NCBI GenBank assembly: GCA_027533425.1
Contig: JAPZUD010000001.1
Location: forward strand, 496,001 to 560,000
Reading direction: 5' to 3'
Length of the DNA: 64,000 nucleotides
From: Beijerinckiaceae bacterium
GTDB lineage: Bacteria > Pseudomonadota > Alphaproteobacteria > Rhizobiales > Beijerinckiaceae
The notes under the pieces: generated by a model
Database searches by the model: none
The model's input: the letters and a program-made list of their open reading frames with translations, nothing else
Told to the model about the DNA's origin: nothing
Shown here: positions 44,063 through 51,934 of the stretch, piece after piece
Layout of the letters: every line of letters begins with the position of its first letter
How positions within the stretch are numbered: the stretch's first letter is position 1
Program-made: the position numbers and the translations under genes

Positions 44063-44934
44063 GCCTTGGCTCCGAACAGGCCGGTCGGCCGGAACAACAG
44101 CACGACGAGGAAGATCAGGAAAATGCCGATCTGGCCAAGGCTTTCGCCGAAATAGAGGCCGGACAGGCTCTCGACCACGCCGATGATCAGCCCGCCCGCC
44201 AGCGCGCCGCCGATCGAGCCCATGCCACCGAGCACAACGATGGTGAAGGCCACAAGCACGAAGGCATTGCCGACGCGCGGATTGACGAGGAAGGTCGGCA
44301 TGAGCAGGCAGGCGGCAATGGCGAGGCAGGCCGTGCCGATGCCGAAGGTCACGGCATAGATATGCGCGACATCGATTCCGCAGAGCGCCGCGCCGGTCTT
44401 CTCCTTCGCCACGGCCCGGATGGCCTTGCCGGTATCGCTCCGCGCCAGCAGCAGCCAGAGCAGGGCAGCCACGACCAGGGTGGCGACGAAGGCGATGACC
44501 TTCGGCGTGGACAGGAAGAGCGGCCCGATCTCCATGACCGAAAAGCCGTAGGGCACGTCGATCGACCGTGTATCGGAGCGGAAAATGGCGAGCAGGGCAT
44601 TCTCGATGATGATGGAAACGCCCAGCGTCACCAGCAGGATATTGCCGTCATCGCCATGGCTTGCCGGGGTGATGACGGCGCGCTGGAGCGCGTAGCCAAG
44701 CACAAAGAACAGCGGCGTCAGGATAAAGACAGCAATATAGGGGTCGAGCCCGAAGGCCTGATGCGCGACAAACACCGCGAACATGGCCAGCGTCAGTGTC
44801 GCGCCATGCGCGAAATTGATGATGTGCAGCACGCCATAGATCAGCGTCAGGCCGAGCGCGATCAGCGCATAGACTGCGCCGGTCAGCAGGCCATTGGCGA
44901 GAGCCGAGAGGAAGATGTCGAACTTCAGCATCAT
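44059..44934 (-). CDS. livH: Branched-chain amino acid-type ABC transporter permease LivH
   Basis: About 291 residues, polytopic; ALIALGLTLIYGVLHIINFAHG and the C-terminal LFRPTGLFG are LivH signatures. ATG 44934 or the adjacent ATG 44931 can start it; the Shine-Dalgarno is weak. The gap to livK holds a strong stem-loop (44945-44993). Confidence 0.93.
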   Translation of the reverse strand: MMLKFDIFLSALANGLLTGAVYALIALGLTLIYGVLHIINFAHGATLTLAMFAVFVAHQAFGLDPYIAVFILTPLFFVLGYALQRAVITPASHGDDGNILLVTLGVSIIIENALLAIFRSDTRSIDVPYGFSVMEIGPLFLSTPKVIAFVATLVVAALLWLLLARSDTGKAIRAVAKEKTGAALCGIDVAHIYAVTFGIGTACLAIAACLLMPTFLVNPRVGNAFVLVAFTIVVLGGMGSIGGALAGGLIIGVVESLSGLYFGESLGQIGIFLIFLVVLLFRPTGLFGAKA

Positions 44935-44944
44935 CGAACCGTGC

Positions 44945-44993
44945 AAAAGGATTGCGGGGGCGCGAACGCCCACGCTTGAAGCGGATCCCGCAA
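44945..44993 (-). terminator. Stem-loop between livK and livH (attenuator-like)
   Basis: On the - strand, TTGCGGG (44993-44987) can pair with CCCGCAA (44958-44952), enclosing a GGGCG-TTCG-CGCCC hairpin with a stable UUCG loop (44971-44958); the outer and inner stems share one base. TCCTTTT follows. A partial terminator or RNA-stabilising element would let livK be expressed above the membrane genes. Confidence 0.5.
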
Positions 44994-45016
44994 GGGGGAG
45001 GGCCGTCCCGCGACGG

Positions 45017-46234
45017 TCAGGTCACCGGGAAGATCGGCTTCGCGTTCGCGACCTCGGTCGGGAAGATGATCTTGATATCGCCGTTCTGGACCTGCGTATT
45101 GACCGCCTGCGCCCCGGTATTCTGACCTTCGACGAACTTGGTCGGACCATAGGGCATGATGTGGTCGGAGAAGGTCGAGCTGTTCAGCGCCTCGATGATC
45201 TTCACCCGGTCGGCCGAACCGGCCCGCTCGATCGCATCCGCCAGCACCAGCACCGACGAATAGTTGAGCGGCGTGTTGTAGAGCCAGACCTTGCCGGCGC
45301 GCTCCACCTCCGCCTTCACATTGGCCGTGCGCGGCTTGCGCATATCGGCCCAGTGGTTGCAGTCCATCACGTTCTCGGCCGCCGTCGGGAATTCCTTCAC
45401 GAAGCGGAAATTCGAGGCCGCGCCGTTGAGCACGGCATAGATGCCCTTCGGCTTGATGCGCTGCTGCTGCATGGTGCGGGCGAGGAGGACGAATTCCGAG
45501 TAATAGCTCGACGGAATGACGAGATCCGGGTTCAGCGCGCGGATGCGCAGGGCCACATTCGCCATATCGCGCGACGGCGTCGGATGCGCGACGGTTTCCA
45601 GCACCTCGAAGCCGCGCTTCGGCAGTTCCGCCTGAAGCAGCTTCGCCATGCCCGAGCCGAACAGCCCGTCTTCATGGACGATCACGACCGTCTTGGCCGG
45701 CTTGCCGGCGGCATCATTGAGCTTCACGAGATTGTCGAGCGCCGCACTGGTCACAGAGCCGAAGCCCGGGCCGAAGCGGAAGGTGTTCTTCAGGCCGCGC
45801 TTGACGATCTGGTCCGACACGCCGACATCGACGAGATAGGGAATATCATAACGCGAGGCCGCCTGGCTGGCCGCAAGGCAGATCGGCGAGGCAAAGCCGC
45901 CGACAATCGCCGCGACACCCTCGGCCTGCATGCGCTCGACTTCCTGCGTGCCACCCTCAGGGTTGGACCGGGCATCGCCGAACACCATTTCGAGCTTCGC
46001 GCCACCCATCGACTTGATGCCGCCGGCCGCGTTGAGCTCCTTCAGCGCGATCTCGGCGCCGAGGCGGCCATACTCGCCATCCTGCGCGAGCGCGCCGGTC
46101 ACCGGCTGCAGGATGCCGATCTTGATGGCCGGCGCCTGTGCCCGCAGCACGGCAGGCATGCTGATTGTGGCAATCGAACCGAGCGCAGCGGTCTTCAGAA
46201 GCGACCGGCGGTCAAAGCCGGAAAGTTTCGTCAT
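45017..46234 (-). CDS. livK: ABC transporter substrate-binding protein, LivK-like, Tat-exported
   Basis: 405-residue Peripla_BP_6 protein. The twin-arginine signal DRRSLLKTAA is at residues 8-17 with cleavage likely after LRA near 32. The mature start IKIGILQPVTGALAQDGEYGRLG is the LivK/amide-binding pattern. GAGGAGAA precedes the ATG. It defines the compound entering the 13-gene cluster; ligand unknown but likely an amide, imide or carboxylate given the downstream enzymes. Confidence 0.92.
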   Translation of the reverse strand: MTKLSGFDRRSLLKTAALGSIATISMPAVLRAQAPAIKIGILQPVTGALAQDGEYGRLGAEIALKELNAAGGIKSMGGAKLEMVFGDARSNPEGGTQEVERMQAEGVAAIVGGFASPICLAASQAASRYDIPYLVDVGVSDQIVKRGLKNTFRFGPGFGSVTSAALDNLVKLNDAAGKPAKTVVIVHEDGLFGSGMAKLLQAELPKRGFEVLETVAHPTPSRDMANVALRIRALNPDLVIPSSYYSEFVLLARTMQQQRIKPKGIYAVLNGAASNFRFVKEFPTAAENVMDCNHWADMRKPRTANVKAEVERAGKVWLYNTPLNYSSVLVLADAIERAGSADRVKIIEALNSSTFSDHIMPYGPTKFVEGQNTGAQAVNTQVQNGDIKIIFPTEVANAKPIFPVT

Positions 46235-46355
46235 GGCACGTTCTCCTCTTGGCGGTCCGGCAGGGCCGGTTCGGGTTGTCGCGCGGTCGATCAGACCGGT
46301 TTCGATCCGGACAGGCCCGAGGGCCTGCCCCGAAGGTGCATGCCCGGCACGCGCG

Positions 46356-47192
46356 CTAGAGCGGCGTGATGGACGGCCGGCGCGGGTTGCCCCGGCCGGG
46401 AAGCGGCTTTGTGTCGGTTCCGGGCCGGGTCAGGCTCGAGACGGGAGACCACCGGCGCTCGGCGCCGATGCCTGTCCGGGTCATTTCCATCTGGAAACTG
46501 TGCAGGTCCGGGCGATACAGGGCGGAGAGATATTCGACGCCTCGACCGTGATCGTCATAGACCACACGGGTCATGCTCAGCAGCGGCGAGCCGATCTCGA
46601 CCTGGAGAAGTTCGGCAATTTCCGGCCCGGCCAAGGTGGCGGTCACGGTCTGGCTGGCACGGTCCGCAACAACACCGGAGCGCTCGAGCAAGGTGAGCAG
46701 CGGCGTGCTGGCCAGATCGGCTTCCGAATAGGTCACGCCGATCCGCTCCGGCACATAGGTCGTCAGATGCGAGAATGGCGTGTCATCGATGTAGCGGACG
46801 CGGATGGAATGCTGCACGCGCTCGCCTTCGGCAAGCTTGAGCGCCGCCGAAACGGCCGGTGTCGATGGCTGGTAGCTGAAGGACAGAAGCTTGGCCCGGG
46901 TGGCCCGCCCCATCGCCACGAGATGGGCCAGCATGTTCGAGAGGTCGCCCACCACGCCCTTGCGCGGGCGGGCATCGAGCACGAAGGTCCCCGCGCCCGG
47001 CTGGCGGCGGATCAGCCCGTCCTGCTCGAGCCCTTCGAGGGCCCGGCGGATGGTGACGCGGGACAGGCGATGCTGGGCCGCAAGTTGCGGCTCCGAAGGC
47101 AGGCGATGCCCGGGAGACAGAACCCCCTTCAGGATCTGCTCCTTCAGAAGCAGATACAGGCGTTGCGTCTTGGACGGCTCGATAGCAACCAC
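46356..47192 (-). CDS. GntR/HutC-family transcriptional regulator of the 33-46 kb cluster
   Basis: 278 residues: GntR winged helix (KTQRLYLLLKEQILKG, LAAQHRLSRVTIRRALEGLEQDGLI) and UTRA domain (from about residue 95). Start GTG 47192, with AGGGAG about 11 bases upstream. It is 121 bases before livK on the same strand and divergent from the FAD dehydrogenase, so it probably senses the substrate of the cluster. HutC relatives respond to urocanate-like acids; the ligand here is unknown. The proline-rich C-terminal tail (PVSSLTRPG onward) is unusual. Confidence 0.88.
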   Translation of the reverse strand: MVAIEPSKTQRLYLLLKEQILKGVLSPGHRLPSEPQLAAQHRLSRVTIRRALEGLEQDGLIRRQPGAGTFVLDARPRKGVVGDLSNMLAHLVAMGRATRAKLLSFSYQPSTPAVSAALKLAEGERVQHSIRVRYIDDTPFSHLTTYVPERIGVTYSEADLASTPLLTLLERSGVVADRASQTVTATLAGPEIAELLQVEIGSPLLSMTRVVYDDHGRGVEYLSALYRPDLHSFQMEMTRTGIGAERRWSPVSSLTRPGTDTKPLPGRGNPRRPSITPL

Positions 47193-47220
47193 GACCCGAC
47201 GGCTCCCTGCTGGCTTGTCT

Positions 47221-47262
47221 GTTTTTCCAGCTTGTATTTGTATTAGATATAGAACATTTTGC
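47221..47262. promoter_or_regulatory. AT-rich divergent promoter/operator region
   Basis: A 126-base gap separates the HutC regulator (start 47192) from the FAD dehydrogenase (start 47319). Its middle, including CTTGTATTTGTATTAGATAT from 47231, is AT-rich in otherwise GC-rich surroundings and carries TTGTAT twice, six bases apart. It probably holds both promoters and the regulator's site; no perfect palindrome is seen. Confidence 0.4.
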
Positions 47263-47318
47263 TGTCGTCAAGAGCAGACAGCTGAATGACTCGAACCGGA
47301 ACGCGGGAGAAGGATGCC

Positions 47319-48719
47319 ATGGCCGAGATCCGGATGATGGAGCGGACCCCTTTCGATGTCGAGACCGGAATCCTGGTGATCGGCGCCGGGGCCGGCGGCC
47401 TCGTGACAGCGCTCCGGGCACGCGCCGCCGGAGCGGATGTGCTGGTGCTGGAACGCGACCCGCTGCCGCGCGGCTCGACCGCCCTGTCTGCCGGGCTGAT
47501 CCCCGCAGCCGGAACCCGGTTCCAGGCAGCGTTCGGAATTCAGGACAGCACGGCCCTTTTTGCCGCGGACATCCGGCGCAAGGCGAAAGAGAAGGGCGAT
47601 TCCCGGCGCGTTGACACCGCCGTAGCAGCCATCGGCCCGGCCCTTGAATGGCTGGCGGATGAACATGGCTTGCCCTTCTCGGTGATCGACAATTTCACTT
47701 ATCCCGGCCATTCGGCCTACCGGATGCACGGCCTGCCCTCGCGCTCCGGGGCGGAACTGATGGACCGTCTGCGCGAGGCGGCGGAAAAGGCGGGGGTGGA
47801 TATCGTCACCGAGGCCCGTGCAGAAACGCTGCTGGTGGAGCGAGGCAGCAATCACATTCTTGGCGTTGAGATCGTGCGGCCGGATGGCACGCGGGATCAG
47901 GTCGGATGTCATGCGCTGGTTCTCGCCTGCAATGGCTATGGCGGCAACCGCGCGCTGGTTGCGGAACACATTCCCGGGTTGAAGGACGCGCTGTATTTCG
48001 GCCATCCCGGCAATCAGGGCGAGGCCGTGCTCTGGGGAAGACAACTCGGCGCCCGGCTGGTGGATCTCGCAGGCCATCAGGGCCACGGCTCTGTGGCGGA
48101 GCCGCATGGCATCCTGCTGACCTGGGCCACCATGACCGAGGGTGGCTTTCAGGTGAATATCCGCGGCGAACGCTTCTCGGACGAATCCCGCGGCTATTCC
48201 GAACAGGCGGCGGCGGTTCTCGCCCAGCCGGAGCGGCTGGCTTATTCCATCTTCGATACGCGCATCGCCGGCATTGCCCGCCAATTCGAGGATTTCCGCA
48301 ACATCGAAGCCGCCGGCGCGCTGATCGAGGCGCCCGACCTCGCGGCCCTGGCCCGCCGCCTCGGCCTGTCGGAAGCCGCACTGGCCGCAACCGCCGCGGC
48401 CATCGATGCCGCCCGCCATTCAGGGCAACCCGATGCACAGGGGCGGATCTGGAAGGATGTCATACCGCTGGCAGCACCGTTCTGCGCGGTCAAGATCACC
48501 GGGGCCTTGTTTCATACGCAGGGCGGCCTCGGCATCGATGCCGAGGCCCGGGTTCTGGCCGAAGACGGCACGCCCTTCCCGAACCTATTCGCGGTCGGCG
48601 GGGCAGCGGCAGGCGTCTCGGGGCCGGAAGCTTCCGGTTATCTCTCCGGTAACGGCCTGCTGACGGCCGTCGCCTTCGGTTATCTCGCGGGCGACGCCGC
48701 GTCGAGGCTCGCCTTGTAG
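47319..48719 (+). CDS. FAD-dependent dehydrogenase, fumarate reductase/TcuA-like flavoprotein
   Basis: 466 residues. N-terminal FAD motif VIGAGAGGLVTALRARAAGADVLVLE near residue 20 (first half GAGAGG), GSTALSAG, and C-terminal GALFHTQGGLGID and GGAAAGVSGPEASGYLSGNGLL. The family includes fumarate reductase flavoprotein, 3-ketosteroid dehydrogenase and tricarballylate dehydrogenase TcuA (about the same length). GGGAGAAGG precedes ATG 47319. It is divergent from the HutC regulator and convergent with tctA (40-bp overlap). A tricarboxylate or the compound of the 33-46 kb cluster are plausible substrates. Confidence 0.85.
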   Translation: MAEIRMMERTPFDVETGILVIGAGAGGLVTALRARAAGADVLVLERDPLPRGSTALSAGLIPAAGTRFQAAFGIQDSTALFAADIRRKAKEKGDSRRVDTAVAAIGPALEWLADEHGLPFSVIDNFTYPGHSAYRMHGLPSRSGAELMDRLREAAEKAGVDIVTEARAETLLVERGSNHILGVEIVRPDGTRDQVGCHALVLACNGYGGNRALVAEHIPGLKDALYFGHPGNQGEAVLWGRQLGARLVDLAGHQGHGSVAEPHGILLTWATMTEGGFQVNIRGERFSDESRGYSEQAAAVLAQPERLAYSIFDTRIAGIARQFEDFRNIEAAGALIEAPDLAALARRLGLSEAALAATAAAIDAARHSGQPDAQGRIWKDVIPLAAPFCAVKITGALFHTQGGLGIDAEARVLAEDGTPFPNLFAVGGAAAGVSGPEASGYLSGNGLLTAVAFGYLAGDAASRLAL

Positions 48720-50191
48720 CGCCGGAGCCACGCGATCAGCGGCCAGAACAGCGCGATGAAGGTCAGGAAAGCCAGACCCGCCGCGATCGGCCGGCTGAGG
48801 AAGGGCAGGATCGACCCGTCAGACTTGATCAGCGAGGTCACGAAATTCTGCTCGACCATGGTGCCCATGACGATGCCAAGCACCATGGCCGCCACCGGGA
48901 AGCCGTTCTCCTCCATGAGGTAACCGGCAATCCCGAAAAAAGCGACGATCAGCACGGCATAGAGGTTGTTGCCGGCGGCGCTGAACGCCCCCACCGCGCA
49001 GAAAACCATAATGACCGGCATGATCAGCGAACGTGGCGCCCTGAGGACATGCTTCGATATCCGGATCATGGCGATCCCGAGCGGGATCATCAGCAGGTTG
49101 GCCAGCAGAAAGATAATGTAGAGCGCATACATGCTCGACGCCTTTTCCGTAAAGAGCGTCGGGCCGGGATTGAGCCCCTTCATGTACAGCACGCCGATGG
49201 CGATGGCGGTGATCGTATCACCGGGAATGCCAAACAGCAGCGCCGGGATCCAGCCGCCAGCCAACGCGGCATTGTTGCTGGCGCCGGCCTCGACCAGCCC
49301 CTCGGGATGGCCGGTACCGAATTTCTCGCGCTCCTTCGAGAAGCGCTTTGAGAGGGAATAGGAAACCCAGGCCGCCATGTCGGCACCGGCACCGGGCAAT
49401 GCGCCGATCAACGTGCCGACGATATTGCCGCGGATCTGCTGCTTGGGATAGCGCTTGGTCAACTCGATCTGCCCCTTGAGGATGGAGCCGAGCTTGCGAT
49501 CCGGGATGGCCGGCGGGTCCTTCTGCGTCAGCGCGCGCATCACCTCGGCGAGCGCGAACACGCCCACAAGCGCGGCAATCGCATCGATACCGCCGAGCAG
49601 GTCCGTCGAACCGAAGGTGAAGCGCGGCGTGCCGGCAGGGTTTTCAATGCCAATGCAGGAAACGAGCAGGCCGAGCAGCATCGCAGCGATCGCCTTGACG
49701 GGTGACGAGCGCGCGACGAGCGTCGAGCACATCAGGCCAAGGATAGCGAGCCAGAAATACTCGAAGGTCGAGAAGGAGAGTGCCACTTCCGCGAGCGCAG
49801 GGGCAATCAGAAGCAGCGCGATTGTCCCGACGATGCCACCGAGAGCCGAAAACCACAGGCAGATGCCAAGCGCGGTTTCCGCCTGGCCCTTCAGCGTCAT
49901 CTTGTAGGCTTCGTCCGTATAGGCTGCCGAGGCCGGCGTACCGGGAATACGGACAAGGCAACCGGGAATGTCACCGGCAAAGATCGCCATGGCCGACGAG
50001 GTGATGATCGTGGCGATGGCGGCGATCGGCGAAAGATAGAACGTGACCGGCACCAGCAGGGCCGTAGCCATGGTGGCTGTCAGTCCGGGCAGGGCGCCGA
50101 CGATCATCCCGTAGATCGCCGAGGCAATCATCGCGATAATGACGTCCTGGGTGAAAACCAGCGGAAAGGCGGCGAGAAAGCTGCTGCTCAT
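48680..50191 (-). CDS. tctA: Tripartite tricarboxylate transporter large membrane subunit TctA
   Basis: 503 residues, about 12 hydrophobic segments. GALPGLTATMATALLVPVTF at the N-terminus and GALPGAGADMAAWVSY in the middle are the paired TctA repeat motifs. Nine bases after tctB. Its last 40 bases overlap the convergent FAD dehydrogenase gene. Transports a carboxylate captured by TctC. Confidence 0.95.
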   Translation of the reverse strand: MSSSFLAAFPLVFTQDVIIAMIASAIYGMIVGALPGLTATMATALLVPVTFYLSPIAAIATIITSSAMAIFAGDIPGCLVRIPGTPASAAYTDEAYKMTLKGQAETALGICLWFSALGGIVGTIALLLIAPALAEVALSFSTFEYFWLAILGLMCSTLVARSSPVKAIAAMLLGLLVSCIGIENPAGTPRFTFGSTDLLGGIDAIAALVGVFALAEVMRALTQKDPPAIPDRKLGSILKGQIELTKRYPKQQIRGNIVGTLIGALPGAGADMAAWVSYSLSKRFSKEREKFGTGHPEGLVEAGASNNAALAGGWIPALLFGIPGDTITAIAIGVLYMKGLNPGPTLFTEKASSMYALYIIFLLANLLMIPLGIAMIRISKHVLRAPRSLIMPVIMVFCAVGAFSAAGNNLYAVLIVAFFGIAGYLMEENGFPVAAMVLGIVMGTMVEQNFVTSLIKSDGSILPFLSRPIAAGLAFLTFIALFWPLIAWLRRYKASLDAASPAR

Positions 50192-50200
50192 GGGATGGCC

Positions 50201-50698
50201 TCACCAGGGCATGGGCAGGGGCCCCGGCGGCAAGGGAACGCGCAGGAGCTTCACGAAGACAAGATGGATGCCCAGCGCTCCGAGGACCGCCACCGGCAGG
50301 ATCAGGCGCCGCTTCGCGTTGAGGGCGAAGGCCAGGATGGCGATCATCACCGCTGCAACCGGCACGAAGCCGACACGCTCCGACAGGAAGTAATAGACCA
50401 CCATCAAGGCGGGCGGCAGGAAAGGGAACCAGCGGCGGCTACGCTGGAAGGCCTCGGCCTCCGGATCGGGCTGCCGGTGCTTGGCAAGTTCGGCCTCGGC
50501 CTGCTCCTCGAAGCTGCGCCCGATATGCAGCGCGATGAGGATCCCGACAATCATCAGGCCGGAGCCGACAACCATCGGAAAGGCACTCGGCCCGACCTGC
50601 TGCCCGGGCACCGGCGGAAGGCGCGAGCCGCCCCAGAACGCGGCCGCACCGAGCAGCGCAAGGAACACGCCGGAAATCCGGTCGGAGATCCGCATCAT
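50201..50698 (-). CDS. tctB: Tripartite tricarboxylate transporter small membrane subunit TctB
   Basis: 165 residues with about four hydrophobic segments, TctB/DUF1468 family: GVFLALLGAAAFWGGSRL then VGPSAFPMVVGSGLMIVGI. An ATG ATG start at 50698 follows a GAAAGGA box. Order tctC, tctB, tctA is the standard one. Confidence 0.92.
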   Translation of the reverse strand: MMRISDRISGVFLALLGAAAFWGGSRLPPVPGQQVGPSAFPMVVGSGLMIVGILIALHIGRSFEEQAEAELAKHRQPDPEAEAFQRSRRWFPFLPPALMVVYYFLSERVGFVPVAAVMIAILAFALNAKRRLILPVAVLGALGIHLVFVKLLRVPLPPGPLPMPW

Positions 50699-50709
50699 CC
50701 AGTCCTTTC

Positions 50710-50747
50710 AGAGGAAGAAAACTCCGGCAGGGTGGGCCGCCGGAGTT
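50710..50747 (-). terminator. Stem-loop with T-rich tail between tctC and tctB
   Basis: On the - strand AACTCCGGC (50747-50739) pairs perfectly with GCCGGAGTT (50728-50720) across a 10-base loop, followed by TTCTTCCTC. It resembles an intrinsic terminator with an imperfect T-run, suited to partial read-through into tctBA. Confidence 0.55.
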
Positions 50748-50788
50748 CATGTCGCCCTGCTGCCGCAGGGAGTGCCGGTCTGCCGGCG

Positions 50789-51784
50789 TCAGGCCTTCTT
50801 GGCGAGGCCGGCAGCCTTCATCGCGTCGGCCATCATCTTGTCGCCATTGGCCATGAAGCTCGCGAAACCCGCCGGATCGGCGAACTTCGTGCCGAAGCCG
50901 CGCGCGGCCATGAAGTCCTGGAATTCCTTGGACTCGTAGGCCGATTTCAGCGCTGCCACGAGGCGCGCCTGGATGTCGGCCGGCAGCCCCTTCGGCGCCG
51001 CAATACCGCGCCAGGCCCCGACCGAGTACTTGATCCCGAGGGCTTCGTTGAGCGTGGGCACATCCTTGAACTGCGGGTTGCGCTGATCCGCCATGATGGC
51101 GAGCGAGCGGGCCTTGCCGGCATCGATCATCGCGCGGGCTTCCGGCACCGAGCAGGTGACAATGTCGACACCACCGGCAGCAAGATCCTGCATGGCCGGC
51201 GCAGCGCCGTTCGAGGGCACCCAGGCCACATGGTCCGGCTTCAGACCCATGGCACCGAGCCAGCCGATCAGCGCGAGATGCCAGATGCCGCCCTGGCCTG
51301 TGCCTGAGGCCTTGAACTTGCCGGCCGGCGCCGCCTTGATCGCATCCGCCAGTTCCTTGACGGTCTTGTACGGCGAGTTGGCCGGAACCTGCACACCCGG
51401 CGGATCCTCGTTCATGAGGGCGAGGGGGGTATAGCTGGTCGGGTTGAGATCGGTCAGCCCCTGGTGGTGCATCATGGTGATTTCCACCGTGATCATCCCG
51501 ATCGTGTAGCCATCCGGCGCGGCCGTGGCGATGGCCGAATGGCCCACCACACCCGAACCGCCGGTACGGTTCACGACGCTGACCGGCTGCTTCAGGTCGC
51601 GTTCAAGGATCGACGCGACGATGCGCGCCGTCTGGTCGGTGCCGCCGCCGGCACCCCACGGGCAGACCATGGTGATCGGCCGGGCAGGCCAGGCCTGTGC
51701 CCGGGCCGGCGCGACGCCGAGGCCCGCAGCGGCGCCGATGGCAGCGCCACCGGCCAGAATCGAACGGCGTGAAATCGAGTCCAT
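50789..51784 (-). CDS. tctC: Tripartite tricarboxylate transporter binding protein TctC (Bug family)
   Basis: 331 residues, Bug/TctC periplasmic receptor. Twin-arginine-like signal SRRSILAGG (5-13), cleavage near ARA; then WPARPITMVCPWGAGGGTD, the Bug family entry motif, and the GGSGVVGH ligand loop. ATG 51784 has a strong AAGGAGGAAACG. Ligand probably a di- or tricarboxylate. An operator-like sequence lies upstream at 51887-51900. Confidence 0.93.
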   Translation of the reverse strand: MDSISRRSILAGGAAIGAAAGLGVAPARAQAWPARPITMVCPWGAGGGTDQTARIVASILERDLKQPVSVVNRTGGSGVVGHSAIATAAPDGYTIGMITVEITMMHHQGLTDLNPTSYTPLALMNEDPPGVQVPANSPYKTVKELADAIKAAPAGKFKASGTGQGGIWHLALIGWLGAMGLKPDHVAWVPSNGAAPAMQDLAAGGVDIVTCSVPEARAMIDAGKARSLAIMADQRNPQFKDVPTLNEALGIKYSVGAWRGIAAPKGLPADIQARLVAALKSAYESKEFQDFMAARGFGTKFADPAGFASFMANGDKMMADAMKAAGLAKKA

Positions 51785-51886
51785 CGTTTCCTCCTTGAAA
51801 AGGCTCCCGGGCCCCGGTTCCAGCCGGAATCCCATCGAGTTCCTGGTGTTTCGTTCCCGCGAGGCCGGATCTTTCGCCCGGCTCCC

Positions 51887-51900
51887 AACTGTGATCTCAG
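51887..51900. promoter_or_regulatory. Operator-like sequence upstream of tctC, near copy of 4341-4354
   Basis: Read on the - strand, CTGAGATCACAGTT lies about 105 bases upstream of tctC, between tctC and the uxaC end. It differs by one base from CTGTGATCACAGTT at 4341-4354, the operator candidate of the GntR/FCD regulator at 4401. A shared or related regulator may act at both. Confidence 0.4.
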
Positions 51901-51934
51901 CATACTGCATTCAGAAAAAAGGGTGTCAACCGGC

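Noticed and set aside
46312-46327. CAGGCC-CGAG-GGCCTG hairpin between the HutC gene and livK
   Set aside because: Six-bp stem with no T-run on either side; could pause RNA polymerase but not supported as a terminator.
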